Below, piece by piece: positions 8,973 to 17,721 of a DNA stretch of 64,000 nucleotides. The translations under genes and the position numbers were made by a program. The stretch covers positions 1 through 64,000 of the forward strand of contig JADMXW010000007.1 of assembly GCA_015548865.1 (NCBI GenBank), written 5' to 3'. Source of the DNA: Serratia marcescens. Lineage in GTDB: Bacteria; Pseudomonadota; Gammaproteobacteria; Enterobacterales; Enterobacteriaceae. The notes beneath the pieces are model-generated. The model saw nothing but the letters and a program-made list of their open reading frames with translations. It was not told the DNA's origin and made no database searches. How positions within the stretch are numbered: position 1 is the stretch's first letter; every line of letters begins with the position of its first letter.

Positions 8973-10101
8973 AAGTTGGCTTTTCCCGCTCCATGAGTAT
9001 CAGCAACGCGTGGCAAAGATCCGCGCTTATATGCAAGAAAAAGAAATTTCTCTGCTGCTGATTGATCAGACTGAATTTCTGTTTTATCTCACCGGGTTTG
9101 GTATTTCCGAAAATATGTATCGCGCTTGTCTGCTGCCCCTCACGGGGGAACCTGTGATGGTGTTCCGCGCTATGGACGAGCGTGCGTTTGGGGAAAATAG
9201 CTGGATTACCGACACCGTGACATTCCATGACTGGCAGGAACCGCTGGCGGTACTGGCCGATACGGTGCGCGCCCGCGGTTGGGAAAGTGCGACGCTCGGC
9301 ATCGATTTCGATTCTTATTGTATGACCATCAATCGCTTCCAGCGTTTGCAGACGTTGCTGCCACAGGTTCGAGTGAAAGATTTTTCCGGTGTGCTTAAAC
9401 AACTGCGTGCGCGTAAGATTCCGCAGGAAATTGAGTGTATTAAGCAGTCGGCGGCGGCGAACGATCAAGCGATTCGTGAAGTGGTTGCCGAAATGGGCGT
9501 AGGGAAGACAGAGCGCCAGGCGGCAGAAATTATCCACCGCGTGCTGATTCGCCACGGGATGGATTCTAACCGTTGTGGCATTGTCACTACCGGTGGTGGT
9601 AACAGTTTCCTGCATGCCAACATGCAGGAGCGACCCTTAGCGCAGGGGGATATTCTACACCTTGAGGTGGTCTCCTTTAAACGTGGCTACAGTTCCAAGA
9701 TCATGCGTTCGGTGATCATTGGCACGGCCTCGCCCGCACAACAAGAAATTGCCCAGCAACTGATCGCGATTCAAGACAAACAGCTTGCGGCCATGAAACC
9801 CGGCGCGGTGGCTAAAGATATCGATGCGCTGGCGCGCAATGCCGTGCTTAAAGCGGGACTGCGTCAGGATTACGCCAGTATTACCGGATATACGCTTGGG
9901 TATTATCCAAAAACCACGCCGCGTACCAGCGATTTCAGCCATGTCTTTTTGCCCACGTCTGAATGGCAGCTTGAAGCGGGTATGGTGTTTCATATGTACC
10001 TGTATGCGGCAGGCCTTGCTATCAGCGAAACGGTGCTGGTCACGGAAAACGGCTGTGAGCGTTTGACGAAAATTCCGCGTCAGTTGTTTGCAACGGCATA
10101 A
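8965..10101 (+). CDS. M24-family hydrolase lacking metal ligands (creatinase/DoeA-like)
   Basis: Cytoplasmic pita-bread fold protein, 378 residues: N-terminal creatinase-type domain (about 10-145) and C-terminal M24 domain (about 155-365). By eye alignment with PepP, the five metal ligands (Asp, Asp, His, Glu, Glu) are replaced by E234 (GDILHLEV), K245 (GYSSKIMRS), Y309 (GYTLG), Y345 (GMVFHMY) and S354 (AISETV). It is therefore not a normal Xaa-Pro aminopeptidase. Known metal-free members are creatinase and the ectoine hydrolase DoeA/EutD, which split C-N bonds in small molecules. It overlaps the second permease by 8 bp, so it probably acts on the imported substrate. The exact reaction is unknown. 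A REP-like hairpin follows the stop. Confidence 0.85.
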   Translation: MNESWLFPLHEYQQRVAKIRAYMQEKEISLLLIDQTEFLFYLTGFGISENMYRACLLPLTGEPVMVFRAMDERAFGENSWITDTVTFHDWQEPLAVLADTVRARGWESATLGIDFDSYCMTINRFQRLQTLLPQVRVKDFSGVLKQLRARKIPQEIECIKQSAAANDQAIREVVAEMGVGKTERQAAEIIHRVLIRHGMDSNRCGIVTTGGGNSFLHANMQERPLAQGDILHLEVVSFKRGYSSKIMRSVIIGTASPAQQEIAQQLIAIQDKQLAAMKPGAVAKDIDALARNAVLKAGLRQDYASITGYTLGYYPKTTPRTSDFSHVFLPTSEWQLEAGMVFHMYLYAAGLAISETVLVTENGCERLTKIPRQLFATA

Positions 10102-10116
10102 TGCGGGCCATCGGTC

Positions 10117-10136
10117 ATTCCCGCGCAGGCGGGAAT
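10117..10136. repeat. Palindrome attccc-N8-gggaat
   Basis: attcccgc / gcgggaat with a 4-nt loop, just after the M24 stop codon. It fits the attccc-N8-gggaat pattern of the dRS3-type palindromes known from Neisseria and seen elsewhere. A half copy (gcaggcgggaatcccc) occurs again near 10497-10512. It may stabilise or end the operon transcript. Confidence 0.5.
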
Positions 10137-10189
10137 CCCCAGACAAATGACGTAAAAAAACATTGTTCTAATCCCTTGAATTACTTGAC

Positions 10190-10533
10190 GTTATGACGCG
10201 TAAAAAATAACGCTGAGGAGAACGAGGCCACCGGGGGAGCGGCAGGACGCCGCGGAAGTCAGCGCCGCGTCTGGAACGCGTCGCTGGCGGCCCGTCAGTG
10301 GACTCGGGCTCCGAAGGCATCGCGTAGCGGCGTTATTTCCCGCGAAAAGCCAGGGGTCTCGGGGCGAGGGCGATTGAGCGCCCCGAGTCGGGCGCGTGCG
10401 ATGTACGGTGCAAATAACCGTGTGGGTTAACGCGCACGAAACATCCACTACACCAACAAAAAGATTTGGCCTAAATGGGTGGGGATCCCTCAGCACGCAG
10501 GCGGGAATCCCCTACAGGCTAAACGCGTTAATT
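10190..10533. other. GC-rich structured intergenic region
   Basis: Unusually GC-rich non-coding stretch between convergent genes. It contains an internal inverted repeat, ctcggggcg (10358-10366) and cgccccgag (10379-10387), plus several shorter pairings. A leftward open frame spans it but has no ribosome site and low-complexity composition. It may be a mobile intergenic repeat or a structured RNA. Confidence 0.4.
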
Positions 10534-10573
10534 CCTTCCGAGGTCCTCGGCCTGCGCCGAGGACCTCGGAAGG
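10534..10573 (-). terminator. Long perfect hairpin after methyltransferase gene
   Basis: 17-bp perfect arms, ccttccgaggtcctcgg and its complement, with a 6-nt loop, 4 bp past the stop of the leftward methyltransferase gene. There is no U-tract; it may act as a terminator or a stability hairpin. Confidence 0.5.
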
Positions 10574-10577
10574 GTGT

Positions 10578-11579
10578 CTATTTTCTCGCAATCAATACGG
10601 TCAGTGGTGACATCGGGAACGGTTGGTGGCGCCGTGTTTCGACATGGGTAAAACCCGCGTCGTACAGACGTGACGCGAGTTCCCCTTCCCGCGTGACCCT
10701 GCGCCCGCGCAGCAATAAGGGCAGATAGAACGGCAACACAGAGGCTGCATCCTCTTGGTGGGGTGATATCTCTGCGTGCACGGAAACCAGCACACCGCTC
10801 GGTGTCAGCGCGTTGAACAGTTGTGCAATACTGGTGGTGATGTCCTCGACAAAATGGAGAAAGGAAGAACACCAGATGATATCGGCATAGTTATCGGCAA
10901 ACATTTGAGTGGAAAAATCACCGCTGGCGGCATGTAAACGATCCTGAAGACCGGCAGCAATAATATTTTGCTGCGCCACGGCGGCCGTTTGCGGTAAGTC
11001 GTACACCACACCTTGCAGCGTTGGATGGCGTTGTGTCAAACCGATGGCGATCATCCCTGGTCCGCCTCCCACGTCCAGCAGTGTTTTGGCGTGGGGAAAT
11101 TCCGGCAATTTTCCCACGATTTCGTAGGCACGATCGACCGTCAGGGCGCGTTGCTCCTGTGCAATCTGCTTTTGCGCTGCTTGCGCCCAACCCGCATCCA
11201 TTCGGGCGGCAGGGGGCGGTGTGCCGGGTGTGTGCTGCATCATATCTGCCAACTGCTGTCCGACCTCGCGCAGTGATTGATTGCGAAAACGCCAGCTATC
11301 GCCAATAAAACGTTCGCCAGTTTGACATAGATAAGGTTGCATCTCAGGCGTAGTCTGATAGCCTGCCGCGTTGCGCGTCAGCAGTTTCATGCTCCAGAGC
11401 AGTTCCAACAGCGCCGAGGCCTGTTCTGGTACCCACTGCCGTTGCAGGGCGAACTGCTCGATCGTTGCGGGCTGTGCCAACTGATCAAACAGCGCACTAT
11501 CCAAGGCCAATCGAACTGCCTCTGTTTTGATGTGGGTGGCGGTCAGTGCCCATAAATCGTTCAAAGTGGCTGGGAACAT
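10578..11579 (-). CDS. SAM-dependent O-methyltransferase-like protein
   Basis: Class I methyltransferase of the O-methyltransferase 2/CrtF-like group, 333 residues. An N-terminal winged-helix dimerisation part (about 10-75) is followed by a catalytic domain with the SAM-binding glycine motif LLDVGGGPG at 167-175 and acidic VVYDLP downstream. The start at 11579 is chosen because AAGGAG lies 5 bases upstream; an ATG 15 bases earlier has no such site. It is divergent from a PchR-like regulator, with a Fur-box candidate between them, so iron control and a link to siderophore handling are likely. The substrate is unknown. Confidence 0.82.
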   Translation of the reverse strand: MFPATLNDLWALTATHIKTEAVRLALDSALFDQLAQPATIEQFALQRQWVPEQASALLELLWSMKLLTRNAAGYQTTPEMQPYLCQTGERFIGDSWRFRNQSLREVGQQLADMMQHTPGTPPPAARMDAGWAQAAQKQIAQEQRALTVDRAYEIVGKLPEFPHAKTLLDVGGGPGMIAIGLTQRHPTLQGVVYDLPQTAAVAQQNIIAAGLQDRLHAASGDFSTQMFADNYADIIWCSSFLHFVEDITTSIAQLFNALTPSGVLVSVHAEISPHQEDAASVLPFYLPLLLRGRRVTREGELASRLYDAGFTHVETRRHQPFPMSPLTVLIARK

Positions 11580-11666
11580 GGTGACTCCTTGCATGCTGCG
11601 TTACATGTTAATCACGTCTCGTTGCTTCACGTGGGCGTTGCCGCCGAGGATAGCCTTATGTTATCT

Positions 11667-11685
11667 ATAAATGAGAATTATTATT
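11667..11685. promoter_or_regulatory. Fur box candidate 1
   Basis: The core aatgagaattattatt matches the 19-bp Fur consensus at 13 positions. It sits between the divergent methyltransferase and AraC genes and could control both. Confidence 0.5.
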
Positions 11686-11741
11686 GTCTTGGTTTGTCTG
11701 CGTGACGGCGGTTTTTCTCTGAGGATGGGAGGAGAGAGAAA

Positions 11742-12653
11742 ATGGGAGAAGGGCGAGGTTCATCAACGCAGCGCGTGATGCCGCGTATGGTGTTGCGTGA
11801 GGGTAACCGTCGCCAGTTACCGGACCAGTTTGGTCTGTGCTGGTCGCAATCGGATGCGCTTGCTGACGGTTTGACACTGGTGACTTCCTCTTATCAACCG
11901 CTGAAACCGTTGGTGGAAGAGGCTGAAACGGCCCATTCCCAGCCTGTGCTGGTCATGACTTTTGGCCTGAACGGTGAGTCGAATTACAGTGAAAAGCACG
12001 GGGCCAGTATGACATTTCGTCAGCAGCACGTGACTATTGCCAGCTTTCATCACAGTTTGGGGGAGCGTTATTACCCGGAGCAGCAAAAAGTGGATCAGTT
12101 ACGCTTGCTGGTGAGTGAATCCATGCTGGAACGCTATATTGGCGGAGCAGCAACGCAACGCCTGTTTGGTAATTACCGGTTACGTCAGCATGCTTACACC
12201 CAGTTAACGCCGGTCGCGCGACAGCATCTGTACGCGCTGCAACAGGCAAAGGGCGATATGCTCTCCATGCACATTCACGCCTTAAACTTGCTGGCGGCCC
12301 ACCGTTATCTGTTTGAAGAGACGCGAGAGGCTGCCCGATTACATCCTCAGGATGTGGTGGCGGTGGAGCGAGCCCGCGACTGGATGGTAGCACACCTGGG
12401 TGACACTATCTCTCTCGGGGCACTGGCATTAACGGTCGGGTTGAGCGAATACAAGCTTAAGCTGGCGTTTCATCGTCATTTCAATACCACGCCGGGGCAA
12501 ATGTTGCTTCAACTGCGCATGGAAGAGGCGCATCGTTTGTTGGAGCAGGGTCTCCAGGTTGCACAAGTGGCCTGGCGGGTGGGGTATCGCCACGCCAATA
12601 ACTTCAGCGTGGCGTTCTGGCGTTATTATGGTCGTTACCCTAAATCGGTATAA
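11742..12653 (+). CDS. AraC-family regulator, PchR-like
   Basis: Transcription factor of 303 residues with an N-terminal ligand-binding region like that of PchR-type siderophore sensors and a C-terminal AraC double HTH (about 205-303; LALTVGLSEYKLKLAFHRHF then VAWRVGYRHANNFSVAFWRY). PchR-type proteins activate receptor genes when the ferric siderophore is inside the cell. The ATG at 11742 follows ggagagag. It is convergent with the fyuA-like gene and divergent from the methyltransferase. Whether it controls the methyltransferase, the receptor or both cannot be told from sequence. Confidence 0.87.
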   Translation: MGEGRGSSTQRVMPRMVLREGNRRQLPDQFGLCWSQSDALADGLTLVTSSYQPLKPLVEEAETAHSQPVLVMTFGLNGESNYSEKHGASMTFRQQHVTIASFHHSLGERYYPEQQKVDQLRLLVSESMLERYIGGAATQRLFGNYRLRQHAYTQLTPVARQHLYALQQAKGDMLSMHIHALNLLAAHRYLFEETREAARLHPQDVVAVERARDWMVAHLGDTISLGALALTVGLSEYKLKLAFHRHFNTTPGQMLLQLRMEEAHRLLEQGLQVAQVAWRVGYRHANNFSVAFWRYYGRYPKSV

Positions 12654-12686
12654 GACGCGGTAACGACACTTGCCTGTCTACGTGGG

Positions 12687-14699
12687 TTAGAACAGATCGA
12701 CGCGCACATCGACGCCTACGGTTCGTCCATCATTCACTTGTGCATAGCCTGCAGTTCCTGGGCTGGCATAGCCGTAGGTGCGATAACGTCGATCGAGCAA
12801 GTTGTTCACATAAGCCGCTATGTTGACCCGATCGGTGGCTTGCCACCCGAGCCGTAGATCCGTGGTAGCATAGCTGCCCTGGCGCAATGTGTTGTCACCA
12901 TCAAAGTAGTGTGGGCCAACCAGACGCAGTGCCACGCGCGGCATCAGTGCACCGAAGCGGGTATCTATTGTGCCGTTCAGGCTGGTGCTGGCACCATAAC
13001 GTGGTACGAAAGGCACTTTGTTGTTGCCATAGAGCTCGCTGTTGCTGTCAAAGGTGGAACGCACATAGTTTCCGCTGATATCCCAAGACCAACCCGGTGT
13101 GAATTGCCATTCGCCGATCAGCTCAACGCCGGTGGCCGCAGCTTTACCGGCATTGTTCAAACTCTGCGATCCCAGTGGTCCAGAATAGAGTTGCATATCA
13201 CGAGTATCGGTATGAAATACGGCGCTTTGCAGTGAAACTGCATTTGCCTGATAGCGCGTACCTACTTCATAGTTGACGGACTTTTCAGCATTGTAGGGTG
13301 TTGCTGCCATCAGCATCGGCGGTGAAACGCTATAGCCTGCCGGTTTATAGCCCTGTGCGACCCGTGTGTAAACACGCCAGTTTTCCGTTAACAGATATCC
13401 GGCTGAGATCTGCCCCAGTAACTGATCGTCATTTGTGCTGCCTGCGCTGCTAAGTGCGGTTCCCATGACGTTGTCTTTATAACGGGTGCTGGATTTATCG
13501 TGTGATAAACGTAAGCCGCCTCCCAGATCGATACGGTCGGTAAGGTGCCAGGTCAGGTCGCTATAGGCTGCGAATGTTTCTGCGGTGGTGTAGGCATCGG
13601 TTTTACGGTAGTTAAACGATGGCATATCGTAATTAAGGTTGATTTTTTGGCGCGTATTTTGGCGATACAGTCCCCAGACCATATCCACTGCGCGCCCCCC
13701 GCCATAGGTTGCTGCACGCAGTTCCTGCACGTCCTGATTCCAACGTTCAGGCATGCTCGCCAGCAATGTACTGTTAGGGAAGGTACGGTCATAATTCTGT
13801 TGCTGCCACGCACTCACCAGATTGAAAACCCAATTGTCCGTGGTGTATTTACCACTCAATGATTGACTGCGGGTACAGCGCCTTAGATAGGGGTCGCCAT
13901 AGCCTGGCAAGATTGCCAGCGTGCGTGAGGTCGGTTGATCGAATGAAACATAGCTATCTTGTGTCGCTCGAGTGCAATCTTCAGCGATCGCCAGACTGGC
14001 TTCCCATGGCTGGTTATCTGGGGCCAGCCGTAGACGCGCATTACCGACATTCGATTTGCTGCCGCCCAGATGATTATTGCCTGTTGCTGGGTTAGTCATT
14101 GCGCCATTATCCACTTGACGCAGCAACGTGACGCTACCGTACAGCAAGCCATCTTGTATTGGACCACTCAGGTTGATTTTGCTGTGATAGCCATCGCGGC
14201 TGGCGACCCCTCCTTCTATGTAGCCACGGGGTGTGCTGTCGGGTTGCTGGGTGACAATATTAATGACGCCACCTTGTGCACTTTTACCGTATAGCGTGCC
14301 CTGTGGGCCGCGTAGCATTTCGACACGCGCCACATCGGTCAGGGCTTGTGCTGTGTGGGTCGCAAGTTGCGGTACACCATCAACATAGAGTGAAACGGCA
14401 GGGTTGTAGAAATCCTGAGCGGAAGAGACACCGCGTAACGAGATGACCGGAAACAGCAAGCTGCCACTTTTTTCGATATTCAGGCCGGGTAACACCCGGT
14501 ATAGCTGAGCCGTGTTATTGACACCGGCATCGTTGAGTTGCTCTGCACTGACCACTGTGGTTGATGTGTTGCGTGCTGAAGCGGAATAGGGCGACTGTTT
14601 GCTGGTGGTAACGGTAATAACATCTTCCGATTCGGCGTGAACGCCTGCGGCAAGAAATAGGCCGGTGAGGGCAAGAGGGGAAAGGCGCATGCTGTGCAT
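12687..14699 (-). CDS. fyuA: TonB-dependent siderophore receptor, FyuA-like
   Basis: Outer-membrane receptor of 670 residues, close in length to the yersiniabactin/pesticin receptor FyuA (673). The signal peptide covers about 1-22, the TonB box is near DVITVT (26-31), the plug includes ISLRGVSSAQDFYNPAVSLY, and a beta-barrel ends in a terminal Phe (VDVRVDLF). Long blocks such as RVARVEMLRGPQGTLYG-like and GLYRQNTR match what I remember of FyuA. The start at 14699 aligns with the FyuA N-terminus; the frame could begin 27 bases earlier. A Fur-box candidate lies about 85 bp upstream. It brings ferric yersiniabactin-like siderophores into the periplasm. Confidence 0.88.
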   Translation of the reverse strand: MHSMRLSPLALTGLFLAAGVHAESEDVITVTTSKQSPYSASARNTSTTVVSAEQLNDAGVNNTAQLYRVLPGLNIEKSGSLLFPVISLRGVSSAQDFYNPAVSLYVDGVPQLATHTAQALTDVARVEMLRGPQGTLYGKSAQGGVINIVTQQPDSTPRGYIEGGVASRDGYHSKINLSGPIQDGLLYGSVTLLRQVDNGAMTNPATGNNHLGGSKSNVGNARLRLAPDNQPWEASLAIAEDCTRATQDSYVSFDQPTSRTLAILPGYGDPYLRRCTRSQSLSGKYTTDNWVFNLVSAWQQQNYDRTFPNSTLLASMPERWNQDVQELRAATYGGGRAVDMVWGLYRQNTRQKINLNYDMPSFNYRKTDAYTTAETFAAYSDLTWHLTDRIDLGGGLRLSHDKSSTRYKDNVMGTALSSAGSTNDDQLLGQISAGYLLTENWRVYTRVAQGYKPAGYSVSPPMLMAATPYNAEKSVNYEVGTRYQANAVSLQSAVFHTDTRDMQLYSGPLGSQSLNNAGKAAATGVELIGEWQFTPGWSWDISGNYVRSTFDSNSELYGNNKVPFVPRYGASTSLNGTIDTRFGALMPRVALRLVGPHYFDGDNTLRQGSYATTDLRLGWQATDRVNIAAYVNNLLDRRYRTYGYASPGTAGYAQVNDGRTVGVDVRVDLF

Positions 14700-14783
14700 A
14701 GTTATCGTTCCAGAGCGAGTTATCATTCCATAGAACAGAGATTGCTCGTCAACACTCGGTGATGATAAACAATCACAATGTAT

Positions 14784-14802
14784 GCAAATGATAATTATTT
14801 AC
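14784..14802 (-). promoter_or_regulatory. Fur box candidate 2, upstream of fyuA
   Basis: Sequence gcaaatgataattatttac agrees with the Fur consensus at about 14 of 19 positions. It lies between the MFS gene and the fyuA-like gene, where the fyuA promoter is expected. Confidence 0.6.
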
Positions 14803-14850
14803 ACCTTTATCGCTACCCGCATCCGGTTTATTTTTGCCCGAATCGGTGTA

Positions 14851-16116
14851 CTACCGTTTGAGACGCTGGTGTGCGCTGTGCATGCTGTCTGTGGTTAGTG
14901 AGGGTTCTGCAATACTTGTCTGAATTCGCCGTAACAAGCGTGTTGCTGGCCACAATGAGAATAATGAAAGCAGAGCCAGTAAAAGCAGGGTCGCTGCATA
15001 ATCGACATGGTGGGCGATGCGCATAGCCAGTAGCGACATCAGAATGGCGACCGCCATATCAACGGATTGAAATAACGCATAATCCGAAGCGGGTTGATGT
15101 GAACGAGCCCATCCCATTAACGCGTTATAGAGGGTAACAAACCCGGCCGCAGCCGCGAGATTAAGTAACGCCAACAAACCAATCAACGACGGTAGCGAAA
15201 GTCTATTCACACACAGCGCTAACAGCCCGATGAGCAGGGTTTGTAGCATCATGACCGGCAGTAGACTGCGCACGGCGCCCAGGCGTCGTGCAAGCACGTT
15301 ACCGAGTAAAATACCGATAGCACTCATAACAGTGCCATACAGTGTCAGTATTTGCCCCAGCGTACTCAGGCTGAGTTGGCGGTCAACGAGCATCAGGCTC
15401 TGTAAGGCCATGAACCCTCGCATCGCAGGGTAGTAGAGCGCAGTGAACAGCAGCATGGGCCAAAGTGGGCGCAAATGGCGCAAGGCAAAAGAGGGCGCGC
15501 TTGGTGTCCGATGTAGATCAGAGGAAGGAAGGGCGCGTCGTGCATATAACGCCACCAATAACAGTATCAGTGAAAGCAGCGCCAGTGCGGAAAATGCCCC
15601 CTGCCAGCCCATATACTCCGCCAGGGTTAAAAACAGCGAGGTACCCAGAAACATCCCCGCATAACTCCCCCCAACCTGAGCGGTATTGGCCCAGGGCCGA
15701 CTTATGGTGCTGGTGGTCAGAATCGTGATGCCATCTGCATAGATATCGTGGCTGGCGGAGAACAGGGTAAGCAACATGAACGCCGATAACAGCAGCGCTG
15801 TGTTGGTTGCCGGTGACAACGTGCCGATTGCCGCCAGAAGTAACGCCATTACACATTGCAGTGTAGCCAGACTGCCCAGATACGGGATTGAACGATAGGC
15901 ATAGGCATGGCGCTCCAACCAGGGAGCCCAGATAAATTTGGCAACCCAAGGCAGCAAGGTTAACGACAGCAGGCTGAGCTGCGCGAGATCCCATCCCTGA
16001 GCGCGAAAATAGCTGCTGACACCTTGCAGCAATAGTGCGGTGATCATGCCCTGATGAAGATAGAAACACCAATAGGCTACATAGCGCAGGGGGCGTTTTG
16101 AACGTACTGTTCTCAT
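14851..16116 (-). CDS. MFS transporter, YbtX/RhtX/FptX-like
   Basis: Inner-membrane major facilitator protein, 421 residues, about 12 hydrophobic spans, with basic ends. Members of the RhtX/FptX/YbtX group sit in siderophore loci and in some species import the siderophore across the inner membrane. The start codon overlaps the stop of the small gene upstream (ATGA), so the two are co-translated. Context with FyuA, YbtA, YbtP and YbtQ supports a siderophore role; direction and substrate are inference. Confidence 0.82.
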   Translation of the reverse strand: MRTVRSKRPLRYVAYWCFYLHQGMITALLLQGVSSYFRAQGWDLAQLSLLSLTLLPWVAKFIWAPWLERHAYAYRSIPYLGSLATLQCVMALLLAAIGTLSPATNTALLLSAFMLLTLFSASHDIYADGITILTTSTISRPWANTAQVGGSYAGMFLGTSLFLTLAEYMGWQGAFSALALLSLILLLVALYARRALPSSDLHRTPSAPSFALRHLRPLWPMLLFTALYYPAMRGFMALQSLMLVDRQLSLSTLGQILTLYGTVMSAIGILLGNVLARRLGAVRSLLPVMMLQTLLIGLLALCVNRLSLPSLIGLLALLNLAAAAGFVTLYNALMGWARSHQPASDYALFQSVDMAVAILMSLLAMRIAHHVDYAATLLLLALLSLFSLWPATRLLRRIQTSIAEPSLTTDSMHSAHQRLKR

Positions 16117-16508
16117 GATGGAACGAGGAGGCTGGCGGCCAGTGTATGGGCTTCTTCTTTTGTTGCTACCACATGATAGGGATAGGCAGCCTGCCCGGAG
16201 GCATTATATTGAGTGGCTTGTTGCAGATAATACTTGCGTGCATCGTCATCCGGCTCAATACGAATCGCACCGCGGCAATAACGTTGTTGCAACGCGTGGT
16301 TTTCTTTACTCCAACGCAGGTAGGCGGTGAGAAATTGCGGTGAATGGTGCGGCAAAGCCGGCCCTTTTAGAAAAAGCACGAAAGGGGATGCACGTTCATA
16401 AATCGCCGTAATGTGTGCCAGCACCGTATCGGCGTGGTCATCTGAAACCTGCACCGGCATCGCAAAGTAGACAAGCGGCCAGTCGAGGGTATCAATAATT
16501 TTTTCCAC
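16113..16508 (-). CDS. Small conserved-looking protein coupled to MFS gene
   Basis: Soluble protein of 131 residues that I do not recognise. It begins with a GTG at 16508, placed 5 bases after a perfect AGGAGG; a competing ATG right after the AGGAGG is out of frame. Composition is globular, with no signal peptide. Its stop overlaps the start of the YbtX-like MFS gene by four bases. Small unknown proteins also occur beside fptX in pyochelin loci (FptB), so a role in siderophore handling is plausible but unproven. Confidence 0.75.
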   Translation of the reverse strand: MEKIIDTLDWPLVYFAMPVQVSDDHADTVLAHITAIYERASPFVLFLKGPALPHHSPQFLTAYLRWSKENHALQQRYCRGAIRIEPDDDARKYYLQQATQYNASGQAAYPYHVVATKEEAHTLAASLLVPS

Positions 16509-16597
16509 AGCATCCTCCTGATAGCATTAGGAGGAAAGCATAAAGGCTGGCAAGGATGACGCTACCCGTATGCGTTTTATTTTCCCCCGCAACGGTT

Positions 16598-17563
16598 TCA
16601 GCGACCTCGTTTCAAGGCAGAGGGCGTGACACCAAACTGTTTCTGAAAGGCCGTGGTAAAGTGGCTGGCGTTGGCATAGCCGAGATCGCTGGCGATCACC
16701 ATCACGGAGCGATCGCCACGCTCCAGCCGTCGCCGTGCTTCCTGCATACGCTCGGCCTGAAACAGACCGTAGATGCTATTGCCAAATAGCTCGCGAAATC
16801 CACGTTTTAGCTTCAGTACGCTCAACCCACTCTCTTTGGACAACATGGCAATCGTGGGAGCCTGAGTGAGATCAGCCAATAACAGATCGCGTGCCCGCAG
16901 TAATTTTTGGTGATCGGCATGGTGCAATGGGGTTGGCGCGTATTGATCCCGATGGCATCCTTCCAATGCCAAACCGATCATCACCAGGCTCTGACCTGTC
17001 AGCCATAGAGGGGAGCGTGTCAGGCTGGTTGGCGATTGCAAGCGCAGCATATTGATAGCGTGGCTTAACGTTTGAGCGGTAGCACGCATTTCAGCGTTGC
17101 AATCATAAGGCATGCAGTAGCCGCCGGTGTCCATATTGTCGTTTATTCGATCATCGATCTGAGGGAGCCACTGCTGCAGCAAGTCTGGACGTATGGATAC
17201 GGTTAGCGTGGCAAATTTTCCACCATGAAAGGAACGGCCCCGGCAATCCGGCGTGTAATTGATACAACCGCTGCCGGGGCTAAGCCGATATTCACGCTCT
17301 GCTGTCTGCCCAGTAAGGCAATAACGAGATTCACCATACAATGCGCAGGAAAAGTTCATGCGCCCCCAATCATCGCGCAGTTGCATGTTCAGGGGGTGAT
17401 GCAAATCACCTTGCCAGAGCAACAGATCCAGCCCCTCCTGTAAGCCAATGCTGAACAAAGAACACTCCGCCTGCCTGTCCTCATAGGGCAGGGGAAGCCC
17501 GGAAACCAAAGCATCGATAGAGACCTCAGTCAGATCGTTTACTGGCTTGGACGGAAATGTCAT
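16598..17563 (-). CDS. AraC-family regulator, YbtA-like
   Basis: Regulator of 321 residues, near the 319 of YbtA. The N-terminal ligand domain is followed by an AraC DNA-binding domain (about 225-321) with IAMLSKESGLSVLKLKRGF and IASDLGYANASHFTTAFQKQ. The start at 17563 is favoured over a 22-codon upstream extension by an AGGAG 10 bases before it and by YbtA length. It is divergent from the ybtP-like gene across about 160 bp that hold a Fur-box candidate, the same arrangement as ybtA-ybtP in the yersiniabactin island. It should activate the transporters and receptor under iron starvation. Confidence 0.85.
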   Translation of the reverse strand: MTFPSKPVNDLTEVSIDALVSGLPLPYEDRQAECSLFSIGLQEGLDLLLWQGDLHHPLNMQLRDDWGRMNFSCALYGESRYCLTGQTAEREYRLSPGSGCINYTPDCRGRSFHGGKFATLTVSIRPDLLQQWLPQIDDRINDNMDTGGYCMPYDCNAEMRATAQTLSHAINMLRLQSPTSLTRSPLWLTGQSLVMIGLALEGCHRDQYAPTPLHHADHQKLLRARDLLLADLTQAPTIAMLSKESGLSVLKLKRGFRELFGNSIYGLFQAERMQEARRRLERGDRSVMVIASDLGYANASHFTTAFQKQFGVTPSALKRGR

Positions 17564-17631
17564 CGTGTTATTGCTCCTGTCGGAATACCGTTGCGAGTAA
17601 AGATAAAACCGAATGGAGTAGAGAAGCAACT

Positions 17632-17650
17632 GAGAATGGTTATTATTTAC
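17632..17650. promoter_or_regulatory. Fur box candidate 3, ybtA-ybtP spacer
   Basis: gagaatggttattatttac matches the 19-bp Fur consensus at about 13 positions and lies between divergent regulator and transporter genes. Confidence 0.5.
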
Positions 17651-17721
17651 TGACTCTATTCTTGGCGGACATCATCCGGCTCTCACGAGCATGCATCCGC
17701 GCGGTCATAAAGAGATGTCTC

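Noticed and set aside
10191..10496. 101-codon leftward open frame in the GC-rich intergenic region
   Set aside because: No ribosome site, biased low-complexity composition and strong inverted repeats; better explained as non-coding structure.
17557..17721. Upstream extension of the ybtP-like frame by 55 codons
   Set aside because: It would run through the Fur-box region and give a protein longer than YbtP; the 17722 start fits.
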